This document shows, one piece after another, positions 1 through 7,238 of a stretch of DNA of 9,760 bases. Position 1 is the stretch's first letter. Each line of letters begins with the position of its first letter. The translations under genes and the position numbers were made by a program. Where the stretch lies: positions 1 to 9,760 of the forward strand of contig CAITYI010000295.1 of assembly GCA_903896585.1 (NCBI GenBank). Reading direction: 5' to 3'. Below the pieces are notes generated by a model, which saw only the letters and a program-made list of their open reading frames with translations, was not told the DNA's origin and searched no databases. The DNA is from an uncultured bacterium. GTDB taxonomy: Bacteria > Actinomycetota > Actinomycetes > S36-B12.

Positions 1-222
1 GGGCACAATCCGTGCGGCCAAAAAATAGGAGTTCACTACCTACTGCAGTACAAAAATCACTTGATTGGGCGGGGAACTGATTGGACGGATCGTTAGAGGG
101 TTTGCAGGTACTGAAAATTGAATCGCAGATTTGAAAATGAAATGGTAATAGCAAATGCAACACCCCTATAAAGAAGTATTCACGCTGGGGACTGTTCAAT
201 AAAGATGTGCCAACTTCGCGCA
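1..222. other. Left-edge non-coding stretch
   Basis: I see no supportable gene here. The stretch lies downstream of the sulfotransferase stop and is AT-rich compared with the polysaccharide genes. It holds a perfect 10-bp palindrome (TACTGCAGTA, 41-50) and an imperfect direct repeat of 11 bp at 62-72 and 78-88 with a 16-bp period, 10 of 11 bases matching. I found no convincing stem-loop followed by a T-run in the direction of the sulfotransferase, so its terminator is either absent, Rho-dependent or beyond the window. Confidence 0.5.
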
Positions 223-1362
223 TCAACACATCAGTGGACCCAGACTTGGATTCCGAAAACGTCGCACAAGTGGCCATGAACGCACAATGAAATCAGCGAT
301 TCTTTCTTCTTCTTCACTGAGCTCAAGAGTAAAAAGGTAATCGGATCCGGGACTTCGGATAGAGGTACGCGATAACCATAACTCACGAAGATCAGGGAAG
401 TAATTTGCTCGAACCCATTCATTCGATTGAGCAAAATACTGCGAATATGATGCGTTCTCTTGCTCAGATGGTTGGTACTTCATCCGCTTAAACCCGAGAC
501 TTTTGAAGATGGTCCATAGGTGTGAGCGAGATGTATCAATTGTTCCATCGGATAGAAAGAGCGGGAGTTCCGTGTTTACGCGATTCAAAACTTTCATGGT
601 AGACCAAGACGTAGATTCGTTAATCGGCTCCGGTTGAATGAAATCATTCATCCATACAATGCCTGCTGCGGTGCAGAAATCCATTAAGAGATTGCCCTCA
701 GGCCACCTCAATGGGTCAAATAATTGAACCTCTACGCGACCCGGTACAGCCGTCTCCCACAAGGAAACGTATGAGTAGGCAGCCCAAGTTGGACTCGAAT
801 AATCGCTCTTTTGTCCTTGGACCGATCCAGAATGCTCCAGCGTCGAGCCTGCCTCGGGCAGAGACAGTGGATCAAAGTGAATTCCACTTTTGACAGCAGT
901 GTTCCATGCACTCAGAGCATGACTCAGCGGCTCACGAAGGTAAACCAAAATTTGTAAATCAAGTCCATTTTTTTGAAGTAACTCCACAAATTCATTCACT
1001 TGATTCTGTGACTTAAGTCTCTCAAAAAGATGTTCATTACTGAAAATCAAAGTGCCGCTTGGAGCGGAGTCGACAATTGTCTTGAGCTCCAAGTGCAGCG
1101 TGCTACGAGCCTGTCTCCAAGTCCGCGTGGATGGAAGTCCCTCGGGAAGCCCAAGGCGCAAAGCAGTCCAAGAGCAAAGGTCATCCCAAAAATCATCTTC
1201 ATACGTCAAGACTGTCAGCGGCAGGTGATTCTCTCCCCAGCCGCTCGGTAAGTGAAATCCCTGTTGTGATAGCAGAGATCTATTGGCATACAGAAATGAC
1301 TGAATTGATGTAGTGCCCGTTTTAGGTGCACCAATATGCATTATCGCCTTGCGTCCGATCAC
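223..1362 (-). CDS. PAPS-dependent sulfotransferase family protein
   Basis: The protein (379 aa) probably transfers a sulfuryl group from PAPS to a hydroxyl of a glycan or lipid acceptor in the cytoplasm. The N-terminus carries the 5'-phosphosulfate-binding P-loop GAPKTGTTS (residues 11-19). A second motif, YLREPLSHALSAW (141-153), fits the 3'-phosphate-binding element with Arg143 and Ser147/Ser151. A SNEH segment at 108-111 precedes it and may hold active-site residues. No signal peptide or membrane segment is apparent. The length suits bacterial stand-alone sulfotransferases. The GTG at 1362 is preferred because a -10 box lies 6 nt upstream. An internal ATG at 1341 (codon 8) would still keep the P-loop but leave a very short N-terminus. 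No Shine-Dalgarno sequence is suitably spaced. Hand counts of several 60-base lines give about 42-48 percent GC, against clearly over 50 percent in the genes to its right, which suggests a separate origin. The acceptor cannot be read from sequence. Confidence 0.85.
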   Translation of the reverse strand: MIGRKAIMHIGAPKTGTTSIQSFLYANRSLLSQQGFHLPSGWGENHLPLTVLTYEDDFWDDLCSWTALRLGLPEGLPSTRTWRQARSTLHLELKTIVDSAPSGTLIFSNEHLFERLKSQNQVNEFVELLQKNGLDLQILVYLREPLSHALSAWNTAVKSGIHFDPLSLPEAGSTLEHSGSVQGQKSDYSSPTWAAYSYVSLWETAVPGRVEVQLFDPLRWPEGNLLMDFCTAAGIVWMNDFIQPEPINESTSWSTMKVLNRVNTELPLFLSDGTIDTSRSHLWTIFKSLGFKRMKYQPSEQENASYSQYFAQSNEWVRANYFPDLRELWLSRTSIRSPGSDYLFTLELSEEEERIADFIVRSWPLVRRFRNPSLGPLMC

Positions 1363-1374
1363 TATTTGATAATA
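1363..1374 (-). promoter_or_regulatory. Putative leaderless promoter -10 box of the sulfotransferase gene
   Basis: On the minus strand the hexamer TATTAT (1374-1369), 5 of 6 matches to TATAAT, is followed by exactly 6 nt (CAAATA) and then the GTG start. Transcription would begin at or next to the start codon, giving a leaderless mRNA, which is common in Actinomycetota. I see no good -35 hexamer at 16-18 bp. The nearest AGGAG is about 18 nt from the GTG, too far for a normal ribosome binding site, which fits leaderless initiation. Confidence 0.5.
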
Positions 1375-1419
1375 CTGGTGCTCCTCGCTGCTTGTTCTGA
1401 CTCTGAGTGAGTAACGTCA

Positions 1420-1678
1420 GCATTCGCAGTGCACTGGTGTGGAATTCTGAGAAATCATCTCAACTCCTAGGGAGCCGTGCATCATGGATTCCTTGCATGG
1501 CGTTCTCCCATTACCCGCGCGAGTTGATCCAATATCAGCTTTGCGATTTGTCGTCAGGTTCCCGGTCAGGGGCGGCAATGCCATCGCCATTCCAATCATC
1601 GAGAAGGGAAACTCTTTGGTCCGCTGGCATCTGAATTATTGAACGTGAGGCTATGTTGGCACTCACGCGACTTTCCAT
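1420..1678 (-). pseudogene. Possible decayed FG-GAP/VCBS-type repeat fragment, frameshifted
   Basis: A minus-strand frame from an ATG at 1678 to a stop at 1535 would encode 47 aa and includes DDWNGDGIAAP (1600-1568). This closely resembles the aspartate-rich GDWNGDGxATP core of FG-GAP/VCBS-like beta-propeller or secreted repeat proteins. That frame then loses the pattern. In another minus-strand frame, open to 1417, the overlapping stretch reads LTGN followed by RKADIGSTRAGNG (to about 1510), again like the KADIGVYRxxNG signature of the same repeats. Two repeat-like signatures in different frames within about 90 nt suggest a broken remnant of a larger secreted repeat protein. What is seen is the motif and the frame change; the family assignment is by memory of the motif. 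Chance is not excluded, because the flanks show no further similarity that I can recognise and the boundaries are approximate. Confidence 0.35.
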
Positions 1679-1708
1679 AAATCGAATCCCGTTTACTCGC
1701 GCCAGGAA

Positions 1709-3685
1709 TTAGTTAACGGCGCACTCAGGACACAACGCAGACGGCGGAATAATCACCTGAACCGTGGTGAAACGCTGCGGGTCAAGTTTGCGACCCTCGG
1801 CTTCTAAGAGAATGCCGGAGTTGGGGCGGAACCAATACGCGGCAACATCAAGATCGGTGTTTATCGTCTGCGCAAATGCGGTGTACTCCAGAGTTGCCAG
1901 GTCATACGGGAAAGGTGGCAGACCGCCGTAGAAATCACGTTGCTCCACCGACAAGGTGCCCGTCAAACTTCCCAGCCACAAATTGACCAGTAATCCGGAG
2001 CCATCCCACTGCAGTGAGGTGTACTTCAGGTTGTTCCCAGAATCAATGGCGGTATTTGCGGTGGCAATAATGCCCTCGCCAACGAGTTCATTCTCCACGC
2101 CATTCGCTCGAATGACACCCGCTTCAACTCCTGGGGCGGCAATAAATGTGGACATCCGATTCTCCGGAACCGGACCTACATAACCGAAGGCAACAGCAAG
2201 AAACACCACGCCCGTTGCCGTAGCCAGAATTTTCACCGCACCGGAGAGTTGAGCGAGCACCACGGCTGCACCAACTGCAACAAAAGCGGCGATCACCGGA
2301 ATAATGGTGAGCAGCATGCCGTCAAGAACCTTGAGCACGTAATAGGAGGTGAGCGGATCTGTTCCACCCGCGGTAGCACCAATGGCAAAGATAACCGCGA
2401 GAATGACACCAGCACCAATCGGACCGGCGAATCCCACACTGAGAATTCCGCGCCTTCGTTGAATCAACAAAGCAATGAACAGCGCCGCTAATAATGGTGA
2501 CGCAATTGCAATGCCGACATCAAATTGCGTCATGCCAACAGCGACGATACCGATTGATTCATTGAACTCCGCTGCGCTGGAATTTTGCTCTGCGCCCAGA
2601 ATCGCTTGCGACTGGGTGAGGATCAGAATCACACCCGCAGCAAGGTTGACCAGCAACCACACAATTGAGTAGGCCTTGTTGTATTTCCACAATCGCCACA
2701 GCACCACCACACCGGCAGGCACCAGGCCGAGCACCAGCGGGGTCCACAGGCCAACCGAAGCAATGATCGCCAGCGGGAGAATAAACCAACCGAGGGTGAC
2801 CGAACTGCGCACACTTCGAGTACTGAGGTAACTGGCCACCAGAACAAGGGCAACACCCATGACAAAGTTGGTGAACCCGGAATTGAATAAAAACGCGGGT
2901 GAACCCAAGACAGTGAATGCACCGGTAATCAGAATCGCAATGATCGCGGCGGTGTTCTTGTTCCGACCGGTGATCCGCTCGGCCAGGTCACTGGCTATCC
3001 ACACGATTGCCGCCATGGCAGCGGTGAAACTCAATGCGGTCCACTGGACATAGGGGGCTAGAAGTTGAATCCGCGTGAGCTGGTCGCCGTCCGCGGCCAT
3101 TTCCGCCAACGTCCACAGGGTGCTGTGCAGGGCGGGGTACCACTGATTCCAGGCGGTGCTGCCATCAAGGGTGGTCCACGCGGTTTGCTGGTCTATATAT
3201 GTGTTGGCGAACGGGGTGAAGTGCCCGTGGTTGTCCCAGCCACTAAAGAACAGACCGCTAAGAATTTCGGAAGGGTCGGCACCCATGTAGGCGCGAACCA
3301 GCCAAAAGGCGGAGCCCACGAACAACAGCAGAATCAGGGCATCAGCTACGCGTACCCGAGGGAACTCAACCGTGCGCAGCCTTGGAATAAGTCGCAAGCC
3401 GACCGCTAACACAATGAAACCGGTGAACGTGATGCGCGCGGTGGCCGAATCAATTGGCACCCCGGTGTTGCGCGGGAAAACAATTGCAATCACACCCAAC
3501 ATCACAATGATCGAGATCACCGCTCGCTCGGTGTAGGTGCGACCCCACGGCGGCAGGAATGCAAATGCAGCTAACGCAACGAATAAACCGACTGCGGGTA
3601 GTAACCACAACAGGCCAATGGCAATCAGACCAATAATTGCGGGCATGAACAGCAATCGATTACCCGACAATGAATTGCCCGTCAC
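1709..3685 (-). CDS. Polytopic membrane protein with GT-C-like layout and extracytoplasmic C-terminal domain
   Basis: The 658-aa protein has about 14-16 hydrophobic segments between residues 12 and 503, then a hydrophilic domain (about 506-658) probably outside the membrane. The first long loop after the fifth segment (about 134-215) carries WDNHGHF (150-156). An acidic residue in the first large external loop is a hallmark of GT-C glycosyltransferases that use polyprenyl-linked donors, so Asp151 is a candidate catalytic base. A later SYYVLKVLDG segment (447-456) sits at the start of a hydrophobic stretch, where related actinobacterial membrane proteins often have paired tyrosines and a lysine. 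The C-terminus ends in a CPEC motif (652-655). The GTG start overlaps the DUF4012 stop as GTGA, with GAGAAG 6 nt upstream as a weak ribosome binding site, indicating translational coupling. It could be a glycosyltransferase, a ligase-like enzyme or a polymer-export partner. Activity is inferred; the membrane topology is evident from hydrophobicity. Confidence 0.75.
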   Translation of the reverse strand: MTGNSLSGNRLLFMPAIIGLIAIGLLWLLPAVGLFVALAAFAFLPPWGRTYTERAVISIIVMLGVIAIVFPRNTGVPIDSATARITFTGFIVLAVGLRLIPRLRTVEFPRVRVADALILLLFVGSAFWLVRAYMGADPSEILSGLFFSGWDNHGHFTPFANTYIDQQTAWTTLDGSTAWNQWYPALHSTLWTLAEMAADGDQLTRIQLLAPYVQWTALSFTAAMAAIVWIASDLAERITGRNKNTAAIIAILITGAFTVLGSPAFLFNSGFTNFVMGVALVLVASYLSTRSVRSSVTLGWFILPLAIIASVGLWTPLVLGLVPAGVVVLWRLWKYNKAYSIVWLLVNLAAGVILILTQSQAILGAEQNSSAAEFNESIGIVAVGMTQFDVGIAIASPLLAALFIALLIQRRRGILSVGFAGPIGAGVILAVIFAIGATAGGTDPLTSYYVLKVLDGMLLTIIPVIAAFVAVGAAVVLAQLSGAVKILATATGVVFLAVAFGYVGPVPENRMSTFIAAPGVEAGVIRANGVENELVGEGIIATANTAIDSGNNLKYTSLQWDGSGLLVNLWLGSLTGTLSVEQRDFYGGLPPFPYDLATLEYTAFAQTINTDLDVAAYWFRPNSGILLEAEGRKLDPQRFTTVQVIIPPSALCPECAVN

Positions 3686-5634
3686 GGTTGCTTCTCAAAT
3701 GCAATCGCAACATTGACCGGGGCACCCTGCACAGCACTCACGGTAGCGGTTGCATCAGTAATTTTCATGCCCGGTTGGCGCACGGGCGCATAACCTGCCG
3801 GCGGGGTAACCTGCACGGTCAACGTACTGGGAATGAACAGTGACTGAGGCTCGGCCTGAAGTTGATACTCCAACGCACTGGCACTATCGGTTGTGAAAGT
3901 GCCGGGCGGGAGCGTGTAGGACACGGACATGGCGCTTTGACCACCGGGCGGAGTCCACCCCACCAGGCGAATCATGCGGTGACCGAAGCCGTCGTCCACC
4001 CAACCGCCACCGAGTTGTTTGTGGCCGCGGAACGGCCGAACGGTGAAACCAACCGGGTAATCGGCCCGATATTCCTGCGCAGCATCCGGGACATACATGA
4101 TGTACGCATTTCGCAGCCACATGGTTTCGTATCCCTCCCGCTCCGGCGGTCCCTCGGGTCGATCCGGCGGCGTTGCATTCGTCAGCGTCAACTGCTGGTT
4201 CACCTGCGCACTGCCATCGGCAGCGAGATTGACCCGCACCAGCACATTGCGTTGTTGGAAAACATCAACTTTGCTCTGGTTACCGTTTTGGGTGTACATG
4301 GCCGACCAGTCACCCACATTGGGATCCGCCACCACACCGGCAGCACCGGCATCTAGGGCCAACTTCTCCAGGCTCGCCTCTCGCATCCACATTTGGAAGT
4401 GCCGACCCGGTGCTGTGCTCACAATTGCTTGAGCGGCGGGAACAAGTTCACTGCCGGAAAGAACTCGCGTTAAAAGTTCATCAAGGAGTTGTTGATTGGC
4501 CGCCTGGCGCTGATCCGCTTCGTCTTGACCAAATGTGGCGTATGCGTCCACCAAAAGAATTTGTCCAATTTGATCACCGGTCACCGTGCCGTACACCGAT
4601 GACTCCACCGGTCCGGTTGCATTCAACACCGCCGCAATTGCGGTGAGGTCCATGGCGACCACGCCATCCACTTCCGGATACGAGGCTCCCGCCCATGTTC
4701 CCGACCAGGCCTGCACCATTTCCTGAGCGGAATACAAAAAGTTCGGGTGCGTGTTTGTCACCACAAATGGATTGTCGCGCGGGTTTTGCGCAAAGAATGG
4801 ATTCAATGCCGGTCCAAACCAACGAATATCAGCATTGATCGGTGGGAAGAGTTGAGTACTTGTTTGGCCCTTCAGCGGGATACTGATCTGACCATCTTGG
4901 AACTCGATCATGATCAACGTCAATGGCGCACCACCACTGGCCCGCATTTCCGCTTGATTGCCCACCGCAATCAAATATCGCTTGGGGCTGTCAGCACCCA
5001 GTGCATTGGGTAATACCGGTGCAATGTCATTGAGTGAATTCACCGCCTGAGAAACCGGCTCCAACTCTCGAAGACCAAGATCACGAATTCGCTCCAAAAT
5101 ACCCGTTGCAAAAGTCCCCACGGTGAGTTGGCGCAATAAGGAATCTGCGGAATCAATGCGGCTCTTTGCCGCACCAACCTCAGCGGGTAACTCCTCCAAG
5201 CGTTCAATGTTTACCCGACCGTCAGTGAATATTCGTTGACCACCACTCTTGCCGGACAGGTCGCCATACAGATTAATGAGCTCCCCGGTGGCCGCTGAAA
5301 TACTCGCCGCTGCCTCTACGGAGTTTCGCCAGTTCTTTACGGCTGCTGAAAGCCCCGGTACGGCACCCACCAGGCGTACCTGGGTGGTATCCACCGATTT
5401 GAGCATCAGGGCGGTGGATTCATCGGCCAATTGGAACTCGGTCTCACCGAGTTCATAATCGCCATTTATTAGACCTTGGGCTGCGCCACTGAGATGCGAC
5501 TGGAGGCCATTCCCACTCAGGGCCAGGGCGCCAAAGGAGGCCACCAAACCCACCTGGAGCCAAAGGATGAAGCCGCCGACCAACACAATGGCCGCACCCC
5601 ACAGCAGCACAACTGCGCGGGGCTTTTTCGGCAT
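3682..5634 (-). CDS. DUF4012 domain-containing protein
   Basis: This 650-aa protein has one N-terminal membrane segment (about 7-36) after a short basic start (MPKKPR), so most of it should face the outside of the cell. A region rich in helices (about 45-200) precedes the conserved stretch RYLIAVGNQAEMRASGG (219-235), the recognisable core of DUF4012 proteins (usually R-Y-L-x-x-x-x-N-x-A-E-x-R-x-T/S-G-G). The domain appears to continue through VDGVVAMDLTAIAAVLNATG (about 322-341). The last third (about 455-650) looks beta-rich. DUF4012 proteins have no established biochemical function that I know of, but are commonly encoded near exopolysaccharide sugar transferases in Actinomycetota, as here. 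It sits 34 nt after the sugar transferase, and its TGA overlaps the GTG of the membrane protein, so the two probably act together. There is no Shine-Dalgarno sequence before the ATG; a -10 box 6 nt upstream suggests a leaderless internal promoter. Confidence 0.88.
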   Translation of the reverse strand: MPKKPRAVVLLWGAAIVLVGGFILWLQVGLVASFGALALSGNGLQSHLSGAAQGLINGDYELGETEFQLADESTALMLKSVDTTQVRLVGAVPGLSAAVKNWRNSVEAAASISAATGELINLYGDLSGKSGGQRIFTDGRVNIERLEELPAEVGAAKSRIDSADSLLRQLTVGTFATGILERIRDLGLRELEPVSQAVNSLNDIAPVLPNALGADSPKRYLIAVGNQAEMRASGGAPLTLIMIEFQDGQISIPLKGQTSTQLFPPINADIRWFGPALNPFFAQNPRDNPFVVTNTHPNFLYSAQEMVQAWSGTWAGASYPEVDGVVAMDLTAIAAVLNATGPVESSVYGTVTGDQIGQILLVDAYATFGQDEADQRQAANQQLLDELLTRVLSGSELVPAAQAIVSTAPGRHFQMWMREASLEKLALDAGAAGVVADPNVGDWSAMYTQNGNQSKVDVFQQRNVLVRVNLAADGSAQVNQQLTLTNATPPDRPEGPPEREGYETMWLRNAYIMYVPDAAQEYRADYPVGFTVRPFRGHKQLGGGWVDDGFGHRMIRLVGWTPPGGQSAMSVSYTLPPGTFTTDSASALEYQLQAEPQSLFIPSTLTVQVTPPAGYAPVRQPGMKITDATATVSAVQGAPVNVAIAFEKQP

Positions 5635-5646
5635 TTAGCGAGTATA
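5635..5646 (-). promoter_or_regulatory. Putative leaderless internal promoter -10 box of the DUF4012 gene
   Basis: On the minus strand TATACT (5646-5641), 5 of 6 matches to TATAAT, is followed by 6 nt (CGCTAA) and the ATG start of the DUF4012 gene. The geometry places the transcription start at the start codon. The 34-nt gap has no GGAGG-like element, so the gene would need either this leaderless start or coupling to the sugar transferase. The -35 position is weak. The gap also contains AGCGA and TCGCT arms that could form a weak 5-bp stem, but without a T-run. Confidence 0.5.
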
Positions 5647-5668
5647 AGTGAGTGAAACGATCGCTCGG

Positions 5669-7186
5669 TTAGTAAGCGCCCTTGCCCGTGATCACAACTT
5701 TGACCGTTTTGGCCACAATCACCAGATCAAGTGCCGGGGACCAATGCTCGACATAATCCAAGTCCAAGCGCATGCGCTCATTCCAATCCACCGCCTTGCG
5801 GCCGGAAACCTGCCACAACCCGGTCAGACCCGGCTTGGTCAAATGGCGCCGGTGATCCTCGTCGGCGAACAACGGGATTTCATCAAGTAACACCGGACGC
5901 GGCCCCACCAGTGACATGGAACCACCGATTACGTTCACGATCTGCGGCATTTCATCAATTGACCAGCGACGCAGGAACCGGCCATAGGTGGTGATTCGTG
6001 GGTCGTGCTGATACCGATCCAGAATTCGGTCATCGGGTTGGCCAATGACCTCTTGGCGCACTTGATCCGCACCAACATGCATGGTGCGCAACTTCCTCAC
6101 GGTAATTACTTCACCACCGCGACCAATTCGCTGTTGCTGATAAAACACCGGACCGCGACTGCTGAAGAATGTTCCAATAATCCCGATCAGCATGAACGGC
6201 AAAAAGACAATGAACAGCAGTACTCCGGAAATAATGTCCAGGATTCGTTTGATTGCTCGTTTGGATCCGGTCAGGTGCGGTTCGTCCAAGTGAATCAGGG
6301 GCAGGTCTGCTTGCATGCGCATGGTGACCCGCGGACCCGCGAAATCACCGAGGGTCGGTGCCACCAAGAGATCAATGCGCGGACCTTCCAACCGCCAGGA
6401 CAACTTCTTGATCACGTTTTGACTCAATGCGTGCGACCCGGCAACGGCAACGGTGTCCACCTCAGAGAGTTCAATGCGGGCCATGACTTCGTCCAACCAC
6501 AACTTCAGGTCTTCTTCGGTGCAGTCTTCTTCGGGCTCACTGACCACGTCCACAACCACAAACCCGGCAACCGGATCACGATCCAACAGATCAGATATTT
6601 CTTCTTGCCGAGCACCGTTACCGATCACCATGGTGCGGTGCAGGTAATTGCCGTAACGACGTTCGTGACGCAACCACGCGCGCAGCACCCAGCGCACCGT
6701 AAGCAACAAGGAAATGCCCGCCACAAATGTGATCAGCACAAACCCGCGAGATAAATCGAGTTTGAATGCGAATGCCACAATGGCAACTCCACCGAATAAC
6801 CCGGCAGAGGCGGTAATGACCCGTTTGAATTCCTCGGAACCCACGCCCAGAACGCGAGTGTCGTATGCACCGCGAATTACCAGCGCCACACTCCACGACA
6901 CCACCACTACCAAAGCAAAGATCACATAGGTGCTGTCAGAGATATTCAAGTTGTACGGAATGGTCCAACGCAGAATGAATCCGATGGCCGCCGCCGCAAT
7001 AATCGCGACCGTGTCCCAGATCGCCGCCTTGCGGGCGTATACCCGTAAGGGATCGCGGCGTCCGGTTGGTCGGTCACGGTGGCGGTCGGTGGTGGCCCAC
7101 CCCTGCTTGGTGTGGGCTTCAACGGCAATGCGCCGCCAGGTGCCGGTGTCACTGAGGTTGTTCGGAGTCTGTGCATCTTGGGACAT
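5669..7186 (-). CDS. Exopolysaccharide polyprenyl sugar-phosphate transferase (WcaJ/WbaP type)
   Basis: This 505-aa enzyme should transfer a sugar 1-phosphate from a nucleotide sugar to undecaprenyl phosphate at the inner face of the membrane, the first step of lipid-linked repeat-unit synthesis. After a basic cytoplasmic N-terminus come about four membrane segments (residues 57-73, 85-105, 123-142, 149-168), a Rossmann-like middle domain (about 180-295), and the C-terminal polyprenol phosphate transferase domain. That domain begins with KRILDIISGVLLF (about 313-325), the re-entrant helix. It continues with KLRTM (365-369), SIDEMPQ containing the catalytic Asp-Glu pair (411-412), GSMSLVGPRP (422-431) and GLTGLWQVSGR (453-463). 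All core motifs are intact. I choose ATG 7186 because GGAGG lies 5 nt upstream. A GTG at 7192, two codons earlier, overlaps that ribosome binding site. The gene follows the nitroreductase by 52 nt. The sugar added cannot be told from sequence. Confidence 0.95.
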   Translation of the reverse strand: MSQDAQTPNNLSDTGTWRRIAVEAHTKQGWATTDRHRDRPTGRRDPLRVYARKAAIWDTVAIIAAAAIGFILRWTIPYNLNISDSTYVIFALVVVVSWSVALVIRGAYDTRVLGVGSEEFKRVITASAGLFGGVAIVAFAFKLDLSRGFVLITFVAGISLLLTVRWVLRAWLRHERRYGNYLHRTMVIGNGARQEEISDLLDRDPVAGFVVVDVVSEPEEDCTEEDLKLWLDEVMARIELSEVDTVAVAGSHALSQNVIKKLSWRLEGPRIDLLVAPTLGDFAGPRVTMRMQADLPLIHLDEPHLTGSKRAIKRILDIISGVLLFIVFLPFMLIGIIGTFFSSRGPVFYQQQRIGRGGEVITVRKLRTMHVGADQVRQEVIGQPDDRILDRYQHDPRITTYGRFLRRWSIDEMPQIVNVIGGSMSLVGPRPVLLDEIPLFADEDHRRHLTKPGLTGLWQVSGRKAVDWNERMRLDLDYVEHWSPALDLVIVAKTVKVVITGKGAY

Positions 7187-7191
7187 GTGCA

Positions 7192-7196
7192 CCTCC
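7192..7196 (-). promoter_or_regulatory. Ribosome binding site deciding the sugar transferase start
   Basis: GGAGG reads on the minus strand at 7196-7192, followed by a 5-nt spacer (TGCAC) and ATG at 7186. It is the strongest Shine-Dalgarno sequence in the window. The alternative GTG at 7192 would lie directly on it, so the ATG start is favoured. Confidence 0.75.
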
Positions 7197-7238
7197 GACT
7201 TTTGTTGTGAACCTCTGACAGGAGCTACGGTACCAGCG

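Larger units (their letters stand above)
1363..1708. other. 346-nt intergenic region between the membrane protein and the sulfotransferase
   Basis: The region separates the end of the polysaccharide operon from the sulfotransferase. It contains the putative sulfotransferase promoter at its left end and an apparent FG-GAP/VCBS-like coding remnant in the middle. It also has a perfect palindrome CAGTGCACTG (1427-1436) and a weak 5-bp stem (TGAGA 1448-1452 with TCTCA 1458-1462). Neither is followed by a T-run on the minus strand, so I see no intrinsic terminator for the upstream operon. A plus-strand reading frame at 1407-1634 has no recognisable domain and no ribosome binding site, and I do not count it. 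Confidence 0.5.

Noticed and set aside
6..19. Small hairpin GCAC-AATCC-GTGC near the left edge as a terminator
   Set aside because: The stem is only 4 bp or so, and on the minus strand the T-run comes before the hairpin rather than after it.
1427..1462. Palindrome CAGTGCACTG and nearby TGAGA/TCTCA stem as a terminator of the operon
   Set aside because: Neither is followed by a T-run on the minus strand and both stems are short; they are left unassigned.
1407..1634. Plus-strand open frame (75 aa) in the intergenic region
   Set aside because: There is no Shine-Dalgarno sequence or domain, and it runs opposite to the more meaningful FG-GAP-like frames on the minus strand.
3065..3409. Plus-strand open frame (114 aa) antisense to the membrane-protein gene
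   Set aside because: It is a shadow of the polytopic protein; its composition is arbitrary and no motif is visible.
3862..4356. Plus-strand open frame (164 aa) antisense to the DUF4012 gene
   Set aside because: It is fully covered by the well-supported DUF4012 gene, and I see no domain or ribosome binding site.
6005..6754. Long plus-strand open frame (249 aa) antisense to the sugar transferase
   Set aside because: It lies wholly inside a gene with intact catalytic motifs, has no recognisable domain and is rich in His/Gln/Asn, as expected from a reversed coding strand.
7187..7192. GTG start for the sugar transferase two codons earlier
   Set aside because: The GTG overlaps the GGAGG ribosome binding site, which is correctly spaced only for the ATG at 7186.
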